From: Iamia sp963728655
GTDB taxonomy: Bacteria; Actinomycetota; Acidimicrobiia; Acidimicrobiales; Iamiaceae
DNA length: 64,000 nucleotides
Reading direction: 5' to 3'
Assembly: GCA_963728655.1 (NCBI GenBank)
Contig: CAVSLD010000006.1
Span: 806,001 to 870,000 of the forward strand
Of this stretch, positions 9,159 to 16,668 are shown in pieces. The notes beneath the pieces are model-generated. The model worked only from the letters and a program-made list of their open reading frames with translations. It was not told the origin of the DNA and did no database searches. Each line of letters opens with the position of its first letter. The first letter of the stretch is position 1. The translations under genes were made by a program, and so were the position numbers.

Positions 9159-9776
9159 GTGCCCCCGGCCGTCACCACCGCCACCCAGGAGCGGGCCCTC
9201 GACGCCGCCGTCGAGCTGGTGGCCCGCTGGGGCCTCACCAAGACCACGCTGGCCGACGTGGCCCGCACCGCGGGCATGGGCCGGGCCACGCTGTACCGGG
9301 CCTTCCCCGGCGGCCGTGACCAGCTCGTCACCCTGCTGGGCCAGCGCGAGGTGGCCTGCTTCCTCGACGTGGTGGCCCGGGCCATGGACGCCGCGCCGGA
9401 CCTCACCGCCGCCCTGGCCGACGGCCTCCACGCCGCGGTCGTGCACCTCGAGCACCACGAGGCGGCCCGGTTCGTCCTCGAGCACGAGCCCGAGCTGGCC
9501 GTCCCCGTGCTCGGCTTCACCGAGATGGAGCGCCTGCTCACGGTGGCCCGCCGGGCCCTCGCCCCGCACCTCGTCGCCCACCTGCACCCCGCCGACCCCG
9601 ACCGGGCCGGCTGGGCGGTGGAGTGGATCACCCGCCTGTTCCTGTCGTCGCTGGTGACCACCACGCCCGAGTTCGACCTGGCCGACCGGGCCACCTGCCA
9701 CCGCCTGGTGGCCCGCTACCTCACGCCCGCCCTGGCCGCCCCGGCCCCGACCCCGACCGCTCCCACCCCCTCCTAG
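9159..9776 (+). CDS. TetR-family transcriptional regulator, probably autoregulated
   Basis: A 205-residue TetR regulator with the helix-turn-helix at about residues 32-52 (TTLADVARTAGMGRATLYRAF). The start GTG 9159 lies seven nucleotides after the -10 hexamer TACTGT, and a perfect inverted repeat overlaps that promoter. The C-terminal domain contains HLEHHEAARFVLEHEPELA, of unknown ligand specificity. The diiron-protein gene follows only 9 bp downstream with its own Shine-Dalgarno, so both probably sit on one transcript and the regulator likely controls the diiron protein. Confidence 0.88.
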   Translation: MPPAVTTATQERALDAAVELVARWGLTKTTLADVARTAGMGRATLYRAFPGGRDQLVTLLGQREVACFLDVVARAMDAAPDLTAALADGLHAAVVHLEHHEAARFVLEHEPELAVPVLGFTEMERLLTVARRALAPHLVAHLHPADPDRAGWAVEWITRLFLSSLVTTTPEFDLADRATCHRLVARYLTPALAAPAPTPTAPTPS

Positions 9777-9785
9777 GAGGCCCCC

Positions 9786-10940
9786 GTGACCACCACCGAG
9801 CCCACCCCCCACATGTCGAGCAACGCCGAGATCATCGGCCGCCACGACGCCAACGACCTGGCCGAGATCCTGGCCATCAGCAACACCGACGTGCACGCCA
9901 CCATCCGCACGGTGGCCGACAACGCCGATGCCATCTTCACCTGGGACTACGACAAGGGCGCCCGCCGGCCCCTGGAGAAGCTCTACGAGAAGGCCAAGAC
10001 CTCCCAGTGGAACGGCGAGACCGACCTCGACTGGTCGATCGACGTCGACCAGGAGGCCGTGGTCGCGGCCAACGCCGCCGCCGGCCTCGGCTTCGAGGAC
10101 GACATGGACCTCTCGGGCACCCCCTTCGCCACCTGGACCGACGCAGAGTGGACCCAGCTGGGCGTCGAGAGCCAGAACTGGATGCTCTCGCAGTTCCTCC
10201 ACGGCGAGCAGGGCGCCCTGCTGTGCACGGCCAAGATCGTCGAGACGGTGCCGTGGATCGACGCCAAGTACTACGCCGCCACCCAGGTCATGGACGAGGC
10301 CCGCCACGTCGAGGTCTTCGCCAAGTACCTCAACACCAAGCTCTCGGGCACCTACCCGGTCAACGCCCACCTCGGCCTGCTCCTCGACGACATCGTCGAG
10401 GACTCCCGCTGGGACATGACCTACCTGGGCATGCAGATCATGGTCGAGGGCCTGGCCCTGGCCGCCTTCGGCTTCATGCACCAGATGACCACCGAGCCGC
10501 TGCTCAAGAAGCTGCTCCGCTACGTGATGAGCGACGAGGCCCGCCACGTGGCCTTCGGCGTGCTCACGCTGAAGGAGTACTACGAGGGCCTCACCGTGGC
10601 CGAGCTGCGCGAGCGCCAGGAGTTCGCCTTCGAGGCCGCCCTCCGCATGCGCGACCGCTTCCTCCAGCAGGAGGTCTGGGAGCGCATGGGCATGGCCCCC
10701 AAGGACGTGCTCCCGATCATCGTCGACCTGCCCCAGCGCCAGCTGTTCCAGCAGATGCTGTTCACCAAGATCGTCCCGAACTGCAAGAAGCTGGGCCTGC
10801 TCGACGCCGGCGACGGGTGGCTGCGCCAGAAGTTCGGCGAGATCGGCGTGATCCAGTTCGAGGACATGGCCGACACCGGCGAGGAGTACGAGATGTTCGC
10901 GCTCGCCGAGGGTGAGGCCAACAGCGGCGTCAAGGGCTGA
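9786..10940 (+). CDS. ferritin-like diiron protein (R2/oxygenase type), function unknown
   Basis: A 384-residue soluble protein with the full ligand pattern of a carboxylate-bridged diiron site: Glu141 (HGEQGAL), Glu171-x-x-His174 (DEARHVEVF), Glu221 (IMVEGLALA) and Glu251-x-x-His254 (DEARHVAFG), spaced as in a four-helix bundle. This pattern is shared by ribonucleotide reductase R2, acyl-ACP desaturases, R2-like oxidases and N-oxygenases. Which chemistry it performs cannot be told here. Start GTG 9786 has an ideal AGGAGG just upstream. It is co-oriented with the TetR gene 9 bp before it. The last 13 codons (LAEGEANSGVKG and stop) are repeated twice more downstream. Confidence 0.85.
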   Translation: MTTTEPTPHMSSNAEIIGRHDANDLAEILAISNTDVHATIRTVADNADAIFTWDYDKGARRPLEKLYEKAKTSQWNGETDLDWSIDVDQEAVVAANAAAGLGFEDDMDLSGTPFATWTDAEWTQLGVESQNWMLSQFLHGEQGALLCTAKIVETVPWIDAKYYAATQVMDEARHVEVFAKYLNTKLSGTYPVNAHLGLLLDDIVEDSRWDMTYLGMQIMVEGLALAAFGFMHQMTTEPLLKKLLRYVMSDEARHVAFGVLTLKEYYEGLTVAELRERQEFAFEAALRMRDRFLQQEVWERMGMAPKDVLPIIVDLPQRQLFQQMLFTKIVPNCKKLGLLDAGDGWLRQKFGEIGVIQFEDMADTGEEYEMFALAEGEANSGVKG

Positions 10941-11257
10941 GGGCGGGTCGGGGCGGCGAGGCTCACATGTCGGTCTCGCCTCGGCTGGCGCCTCGGCGAG
11001 ATCGACCCGCACCTCCCGCTCGGGGCTCGCTGCGCTCGCCGGGCCGCTCGGGCCCGCGGCTCGCCGAGGGTGAGGCCAACAGCGGCGTCAAGGGCTGAGG
11101 GCGGGTCGGGGCGGCGAGGCTCACATGTCGGTCTCGCCTCGGCTGGCGCCTCGGCGAGATCGACCCGCACCTCCCGCTCGGGGGCTCGCTGCGCTCGCCG
11201 GGCCGCTCGGGCCCGCGGCTCGCCGAGGGTGAGGCCAACAGCGGCGTCGAGGCCTGA
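10901..11257 (+). repeat. tandem duplication of the diiron gene 3' end (158 bp, 159 bp and a partial third copy)
   Basis: Unit 1 (10901-11058) contains the last codons of the diiron gene and the following non-coding DNA. Unit 2 (11059-11217) is identical except for one extra G in a G run. Unit 3 (11218-11257) keeps only the coding end; it matches for 31 bp and then diverges slightly but still ends in TGA (reading NSGVEA). Each full unit contains the inverted repeat CGGGCC-gctc-GGCCCG and a GCTCGCTGCGCTCG motif able to form hairpins, which may act as terminators. The non-coding stretch 10941-11300 holds nothing else that I can see. Confidence 0.93.
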
Positions 11258-11313
11258 CACGGGGCGCGGATCGGGCACCGTCGGGACCGGCGGTGACGGG
11301 TAGGGTCGGGGCG

Positions 11314-11340
11314 ATGATCGTCCCCTCCTCCCGCTGCTGA
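11314..11340 (+). CDS. putative 8-residue leader peptide overlapping dapA
   Basis: ATG 11314 begins the short frame MIVPSSRC, whose TGA (11338-11340) overlaps the dapA ATG (11340) as TGATG. The hexamer TAGGGT (11301-11306) is exactly seven nucleotides upstream, so a leaderless transcript would begin at this ATG rather than at dapA, and dapA would be reached by translation reinitiation. dapA itself has no other clear ribosome-binding site. Whether the peptide is regulatory or only an entry point for ribosomes cannot be decided from sequence. Confidence 0.4.
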   Translation: MIVPSSRC

Positions 11341-12245
11341 TGCCTCGCTTCGGGCGGGTCGTCACCGCCATGGCCACGCCGTTCGCCGCCGACGGCCGCC
11401 TCGACCTCGACGGGGCCGGCGAGCTGGCCGCGTGGCTGGTCGCCCACGGCAACGACGCCCTCGTCCTCTCGGGCACCACGGGGGAGAGCCCGGTGCTCTC
11501 GGACCAGGAGCGCATGGACCTCTTCCGGGCCGTGCGGGCCGCGGTCGACGTGCCCCTCATCGCCGGGTGCACCACCAACGGGACCGCCCACAGCGAGGAG
11601 CTCACCCGGGCCGCCGTCGCCACCGGCGTCGACGCCGTCCTGGCGGTGACGCCGTACTACAACAAGCCCACCCAGGCCGGTCTCGACGCCCACTTCCGGG
11701 CCGTCGCCGCCGCCGCCGGCGACGTGCCGGTGATGCTCTACGACGTGCCCGGCCGCACCGGGCGGGCCATCGAGCCCGCCACCGTCGTCCGCCTGGCCCA
11801 CGAGGTGCCCAACATCGTCGCCCTGAAGGACGCGGGCGGGCGTCCCCACGTCACCGCGGGGCTCATCGCCGAGGCGCCCGACGACTTCGAGGTCTACAGC
11901 GGCGACGAGCCGCTCACCCTCGCCTTCCTGGCCTACGGCGCCGTCGGCGTGGTCGGCGTGGCCAGCCACTGGACCGGCACCCAGCAGGCCGAGATGATCG
12001 CCGCCTTCGTCGCCGGCGACGTGGCCCGGGCCACCGCCGTCAACGCCGACCTGCTGGCCAGCTACGCCTACATGAACAGCGACACCTGCGTGTTCTCGCA
12101 GTCGGTCAAGGCCATGCTCGCCCACCTGGGGCTCCCCGGTGGCGAGTGCCGCCTGCCCCTCGGCCCGGCGCCGGCCGGCACCGTCGAGGCCGCCGCCGCG
12201 GTGGCCGCCGAGCTCGGGCTCGCCACCCCCCAGCGCGTCGGCTGA
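11340..12245 (+). CDS. dapA: 4-hydroxy-tetrahydrodipicolinate synthase
   Basis: DapA condenses pyruvate with aspartate semialdehyde, the first committed step towards diaminopimelate and lysine. It is a 301-residue class I aldolase. The blocks GTTGESPVLSD (substrate loop), VTPYYNKPTQAGL (catalytic Tyr), YDVPGRTG and the Schiff-base Lys in IVALKDAGG (about residue 163) are all present. The start ATG 11340 overlaps the stop of an eight-codon frame (TGATG). rnj follows after an oppositely oriented block; dapA-rnj neighbourhood is conserved in actinomycetes. Confidence 0.96.
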   Translation: MPRFGRVVTAMATPFAADGRLDLDGAGELAAWLVAHGNDALVLSGTTGESPVLSDQERMDLFRAVRAAVDVPLIAGCTTNGTAHSEELTRAAVATGVDAVLAVTPYYNKPTQAGLDAHFRAVAAAAGDVPVMLYDVPGRTGRAIEPATVVRLAHEVPNIVALKDAGGRPHVTAGLIAEAPDDFEVYSGDEPLTLAFLAYGAVGVVGVASHWTGTQQAEMIAAFVAGDVARATAVNADLLASYAYMNSDTCVFSQSVKAMLAHLGLPGGECRLPLGPAPAGTVEAAAAVAAELGLATPQRVG

Positions 12246-12261
12246 CCCGCGCCCGACCGGT

Positions 12262-13017
12262 TCAGGCCGGCTTGCGGAGGCGGAGGAGGTAGTGGGCGTA
12301 GGGCTCGAGGCGGCGGTCGGTGCGCTCGGCCCGCTCGGTCACCAGCCCGGCCTCGCCGAACACCGCCGCCATGTCGTCGGGCGACCGGCAGAAGATGGGC
12401 TCGGGCCCGGCGACCAGGCGATCGTGGGCCCGGTTCCAGCGGTACTTCCACGTGGGTCGGACGTCGAGGTCCTTCACGATGCACACCCCGCCCGGGGCCA
12501 GGGCAGCGGCGATGTCGGCGGCGAGGGCGGCGTGGCGCCCGACCGGGAAGTGGTGGAGGGCGTCGCAGGCCAGGACCCCGTCGTAGCCCCGCCGGTCGTC
12601 GAGCGCGGTGGCGTCGGCCTCGGTGAGGGTGACCCGGGGGCTCCGGTGGCCGGTGGTGGCGATGATGTCGACCTTGGCCGCGTCGAGGTCGAGGCCGTCG
12701 AAGGCGATGTCGGGGTTCACCTCGGCGAGGTAGCGCTCGATCATGCACAAGCCGCTGCCCAGCGACAGGACCCGTCCCGACAGGGTCCCCAGCTCCTCGG
12801 TCAGCGGGCCGAGGGGGGCGATGGCGAAGCGCGCCGCCACGAAGGCGCGGGCGCCGAGGGGGACCCCGGCGTAGGTCGCCCAGGCCCGGCGCAGGGCGCG
12901 CCGGTCGCGGGAGGGCCACGACCGGTCGCTGCCCGCCCCCGTCCGCTCACGCCCCTCGGAGGTCGCTGGACTGGTCAAGGGCCGCCACGCTAGGCGAGGG
13001 GTCGTCGGGGCGACCAC
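12262..13017 (-). CDS. class I SAM-dependent methyltransferase
   Basis: A 251-residue protein with the Rossmann-type methyltransferase motifs: RVLSLGSGLCMIERYLAE (motif I, about residue 85), DGLDLDAAKVDI (motif II), EADATALDD, and YDGVLACDALHHF (motif IV). The substrate is not predictable. The only upstream in-frame start is GTG 13017, which makes the gene overlap the 3' end of the DUF2142 gene by about 70 bp. The two are on the same strand and probably form an operon, hinting at a glycan or lipid-linked substrate, but this is inference. Confidence 0.78.
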   Translation of the reverse strand: MVAPTTPRLAWRPLTSPATSEGRERTGAGSDRSWPSRDRRALRRAWATYAGVPLGARAFVAARFAIAPLGPLTEELGTLSGRVLSLGSGLCMIERYLAEVNPDIAFDGLDLDAAKVDIIATTGHRSPRVTLTEADATALDDRRGYDGVLACDALHHFPVGRHAALAADIAAALAPGGVCIVKDLDVRPTWKYRWNRAHDRLVAGPEPIFCRSPDDMAAVFGEAGLVTERAERTDRRLEPYAHYLLRLRKPA

Positions 13018-14579
13018 CGAGTGGTCGGGCCGGTCCGAGGGCCACCGCGGCGGCGCCGGCCACCGCGCCGCCCGCGAGCAGCACCCAGGCCCAGCCGGGC
13101 AGCAGTGCCGCCGACCACGCTGGGGCGCGCACGGCGTCGAGGTAGCCGACGTCGCCCCGGCCCCTCCCGGCGAAGTGCCGGGCCGCGAAGGCGAGGGCCC
13201 AGACGTGGAGGGCCACCAGGACGCCGGCCAGGGCCCAGGGCGACGCCAGGCGGGCGAGGGCCGACGGCACCGGGCGGGTGGGCGGTCCCGACGCCAGCAC
13301 GGCCACCCCGACCAGCACGGGCAGCACGTAGCGCCCCTGCCAGTAGTACCCGATGGGCGGGAGGCTGAGGCCCTCGGCGGTGACGTTCAGGGCGAAGCCG
13401 CCGACCGCCACGGCCACGGCCACGGCCCGGGTGCGGCCGGTGGACCCGACCAGGCCCACCACGACCACCACCGCGGCGACCGCACCCCACGCCACCACCG
13501 CGGGCAGGGGCACGACGACGTCGTTCACGCCGAACACGCCGACGGTCTGGCGCAGGTAGAAGTCCCAGGTCCCGAGGGCGGAGCCGACCCCGGTGCCGGG
13601 ACGGTCGTCGAGCGGGTAGCGCAGCTGGATGTAGGCCAGCCACGCCACCGAGGCACCCAGTGCCAGCGCGCTGCCGATGCCCCACCACCGCACGTCGCGC
13701 CGGCGGGCCAGGGCCCGCAGGCGCGGCGGATCGGCCACGAGGGCGACCGCCACGAGGGCGAGGGGTCCGAACAGTGGCGACAGGCCGCGGCAGGTGACCA
13801 GCAGCACGAAGGCCAGGCCCACGTCGCGCACCATGGCCCGGGTCACCGCCGGGGCCCGCACCAGCACCAGGGCGGCGGTCCAGAGCCAGAGGGCGGCGGC
13901 GATCTCGAAGCCCCCGGTGTTCACCTGGCCGGCCAGCCACAGGCACACCGGCGTGGCCCCGACCAGCACGGCCACCGGGAGCAGGGGCGCCCGGGCGAGG
14001 CGCCGGGCCGACACCGAGCGCGGCGGCCAGGAGGGCCGCGGTGAGCGCAGCGCTCACCAGGCGCATGGCCCGCACGCCGGTCCCGTCGGGCCACAGCAGC
14101 GAGGGCAGGCCCACGAGGGCGTAGTAGGTGGGCTGGCCCCGGTACTGCAGCGTGGTGGCGGTGACACGGGCGCGCCCCCCGTCGAGGTCGCCCTCGCACC
14201 GCTGGGGCTCGGAGCGGGTGAAGCTCTGGTCGGCCGGGCTGTCGTCGGGGTAGTCGATGAAGCAAGGGGCCACGACCTTGGCATCGCCGTAGGCCTCGGG
14301 CACCTCGACCTCGATCAGCACGTTGGGGTGGCCCAGCAGGTCGAGCGTCTCGCCCCCGACGACCTGGCCCCGCACCACCGCCGCGGCCCGGATGGCCTGG
14401 TCGGACTCGTCGGCGCCGGCCATCAGGGGCGTGGCGGAGGCCCAGGCCGCCCCGGCCACGGTGAGCAGCACCGCGAGCAGCGCCCAGGTCCGCAGCCCGG
14501 CCGCGGGCCCGTCGGGCCGGGGGCCGGCGGGCCGGGGGACGCCCGTGTCCTCGGTGTCCTCGGTGTCCTCTCCGGGCAT
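12947..14579 (-). CDS. DUF2142-like multi-pass membrane protein, one frameshift
   Basis: From ATG 14579 the protein begins with an EDT tripeptide repeat (three copies, encoded by a repeated GTGTCCTCG), a membrane segment, and the block AGADESDQAIRAAAVVRGQ typical of DUF2142, an uncharacterised GT-C glycosyltransferase-like membrane family. A one-base shift near 14020 moves the frame; it continues as SVSARRLARAPLLPVAV and about ten more membrane segments to TGA at 12947. Repairing it gives a normal protein of about 543 residues. The product probably works on lipid-linked sugars at the membrane, by analogy with the family only. Confidence 0.72.
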
Positions 14580-14769
14580 GGCCGGGCCGACGATAGACGG
14601 CGGTCGGCGCCGGCCCGGGGGAGCGCGCCGGGAGAGGTCGGGTCCGTCGGAGGCGAGGCGGCGGACGACTGCCGCGGAGGCGCCTGCGGACCGTCGTCGG
14701 CGGCTGTCGCGCCGTGGTGGCCAGGGCCGGTGCGAGCGGGCCGACCTCGGCGCCGTAGTGTCGAGAGCG

Positions 14770-16437
14770 ATGCCCAAGGCCGTCCACGTCACGTTCCTCG
14801 GCGGTCTCGGAGAGATCGGCCGCAACTGCGCCGCCATCGAGGTCGAGGGCAAGATCCTCCTCATCGACTGCGGCCTGATGTTCCCCGACGCCGACATGCT
14901 CGGCGTCGACCTGGTGCTGCCCGACTTCACCTGGCTCCTCGAGCGCCGGGACAAGATCGTCGGCTGCGTCGTCACCCACGGCCACGAGGACCACCACGGT
15001 GGCCTCTCGTTCCTGCTGCGCGACGCGTCGTTCCCCCTCATCGGCACGGCCCTGACCCTCGCCCTGGCCCGCAACCGGATCGAGGAGGCGGGCCTGCTCG
15101 ACCGCACCGAGATGATCCCGGTCACCGATCGGGAGCGGCTGTCGGTGGGCCCCTTCGACCTGGAGTTCGTCCCGGTCACCCACTCCGTGCCCCACGCCCT
15201 GGGCGTGGCCATCCACACGCCGCAGGGGACGATCCTCCACAGCGGCGACTTCAAGCTCGACCTCACGCCGGTCGACGGTCGCCTCACCGACCTGGCCGCC
15301 ATCGGCGCCATCGCCGAGGACGAGGGCATCCGCCTGCTGCTGGCCGACTCCACCAACGCCGACCAGCACGGCCACTCCCGCAGCGAGACCACGGTCGGCA
15401 AGGTCCTCTACGACCTGTTCCACGCCCACGAGGGCCGGCGGATCATCACCACCTGCTTCGCCAGCCACATCCACCGCATCCAGCAGATCGCCGACGCGGC
15501 CATCGCCTACGACCGGACCGTGGCCACCCTCGGGCTGTCGATGAAGAAGAACGTGCGCCTGGCCCGGGAGATGGGCCTGCTCACCATCCCGGACTCCCAC
15601 CTGCGCGACATCGACGACGTGGGCGACCTGCCGCCGGGGAAGGTCTGCGTGATCTCCACCGGCTCCCAGGGCGAGCCCATGTCGGCCCTGGCCCTGATGG
15701 CCGACAAGCGCTCGAAGTTCATCCAGCTCGACGCGGACGACACCGTCATCCTCAGCTCGCACCCGATCCCCGGCAACGAGATGAACGTCTCCAAGGTGAT
15801 CGACGGGCTGATGCGCCTCGGCGTCCAGGTCGTGCACTCCGGGCTGGAGGACGTGCACGCCACCGGCCACGCCAAGGCCGACGAGCTCAAGACCTACCAC
15901 TCGATCGCCAAGCCCGAGTGGTTCATCCCGGTGCACGGCGAGTACAAGCACATGGTCCACCACGCCCAGATCGCCCGGGTCATGGGGCTCGACGACGACC
16001 ACGTCCTCCTGTGCGAGGACGGCGACCGGGTGCAGATCTCCGACGACGGCGTGCGCAAGGTCGAGCGGGTGCCGGCCGGGTACCTCTACGTCGACGGGCT
16101 GGGCATCGGCGACATCGGCCACGGCGTCCTGCGCGACCGCAAGCTGCTGGCCGAGGAGGGTGTGGTCGTCGTCATCGCAGGGGTCGACGTCGACGCCGGC
16201 GCAGTGGTCTTCGGGCCCGAGATCATCACCCGGGGCTGGGTCCACGCCGACGAGGCCGAGGACATGCTCGACGAGTGCCGCCAGGTCGTGGCCCAGGAGC
16301 TCAAGGAGGCCCTGGCCGACGACGCCAAGGCCGACCTCGAGGCCTACTCCCGGGTCATCCGCAAGGCCACCGGCAAGTTCGTGAGCGACCGCACCCGCCG
16401 TCGCCCCATGATCGTCCCCCTGGTCATGGAGGCCTGA
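14770..16437 (+). CDS. rnj: ribonuclease J
   Basis: RNase J is a metallo-beta-lactamase-fold endo/5'-exoribonuclease for mRNA decay and rRNA processing. The 555-residue length is normal. The zinc motif reads HGHEDHHGG (His70, His72, Asp74, His75), against HGHEDHIG in most relatives. Other blocks are LGGLGEIGRNC at the start, HSGDFKLD, the beta-CASP part with FASHIHR and STGSQGEP, and IPVHGEYKH. TAGTGT (14756-14761) is eight nucleotides before ATG 14770. It pairs functionally with PNPase at the other end of the window. Confidence 0.95.
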   Translation: MPKAVHVTFLGGLGEIGRNCAAIEVEGKILLIDCGLMFPDADMLGVDLVLPDFTWLLERRDKIVGCVVTHGHEDHHGGLSFLLRDASFPLIGTALTLALARNRIEEAGLLDRTEMIPVTDRERLSVGPFDLEFVPVTHSVPHALGVAIHTPQGTILHSGDFKLDLTPVDGRLTDLAAIGAIAEDEGIRLLLADSTNADQHGHSRSETTVGKVLYDLFHAHEGRRIITTCFASHIHRIQQIADAAIAYDRTVATLGLSMKKNVRLAREMGLLTIPDSHLRDIDDVGDLPPGKVCVISTGSQGEPMSALALMADKRSKFIQLDADDTVILSSHPIPGNEMNVSKVIDGLMRLGVQVVHSGLEDVHATGHAKADELKTYHSIAKPEWFIPVHGEYKHMVHHAQIARVMGLDDDHVLLCEDGDRVQISDDGVRKVERVPAGYLYVDGLGIGDIGHGVLRDRKLLAEEGVVVVIAGVDVDAGAVVFGPEIITRGWVHADEAEDMLDECRQVVAQELKEALADDAKADLEAYSRVIRKATGKFVSDRTRRRPMIVPLVMEA

Positions 16438-16456
16438 CCCCTCCCCCCACCTGCGG

Positions 16457-16560
16457 TTCTGACGCGGTGGAGCGTCACCAGTGACATGGGTGTGTCAGAA
16501 CGGCGCACCGACGCTTCTGACGCGGTGGTGCGTCACCGGTGACGCATGGGTGTGTCAGAA
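16457..16560. repeat. two copies of a nested palindromic element upstream of ftsK
   Basis: Copy 1 is 16457-16500 and copy 2 is 16515-16560, both followed by CGG and separated by 14 bp. Each is bounded by TTCTGAC and GTCAGAA (7-bp inverted repeat) and has an inner palindrome; in copy 2 it is perfect (GCGTCACCGGTGACGC, 16530-16545), in copy 1 imperfect. The two copies are otherwise about 90% alike. There is no T run, so a simple terminator for rnj is not certain. They may be protein-binding sites or copies of a small repetitive element. Confidence 0.85.
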
Positions 16561-16668
16561 CGGAGGACCGCCGGCGAGGCGCAGCGGGTCGGGCGAGGGG
16601 CTGCCGAGGGGGTGGGGCGCGCGGGTGTCCGCTCCGGGGGAGGGGTGCGCTGGTAGCGTCGGGGCACT

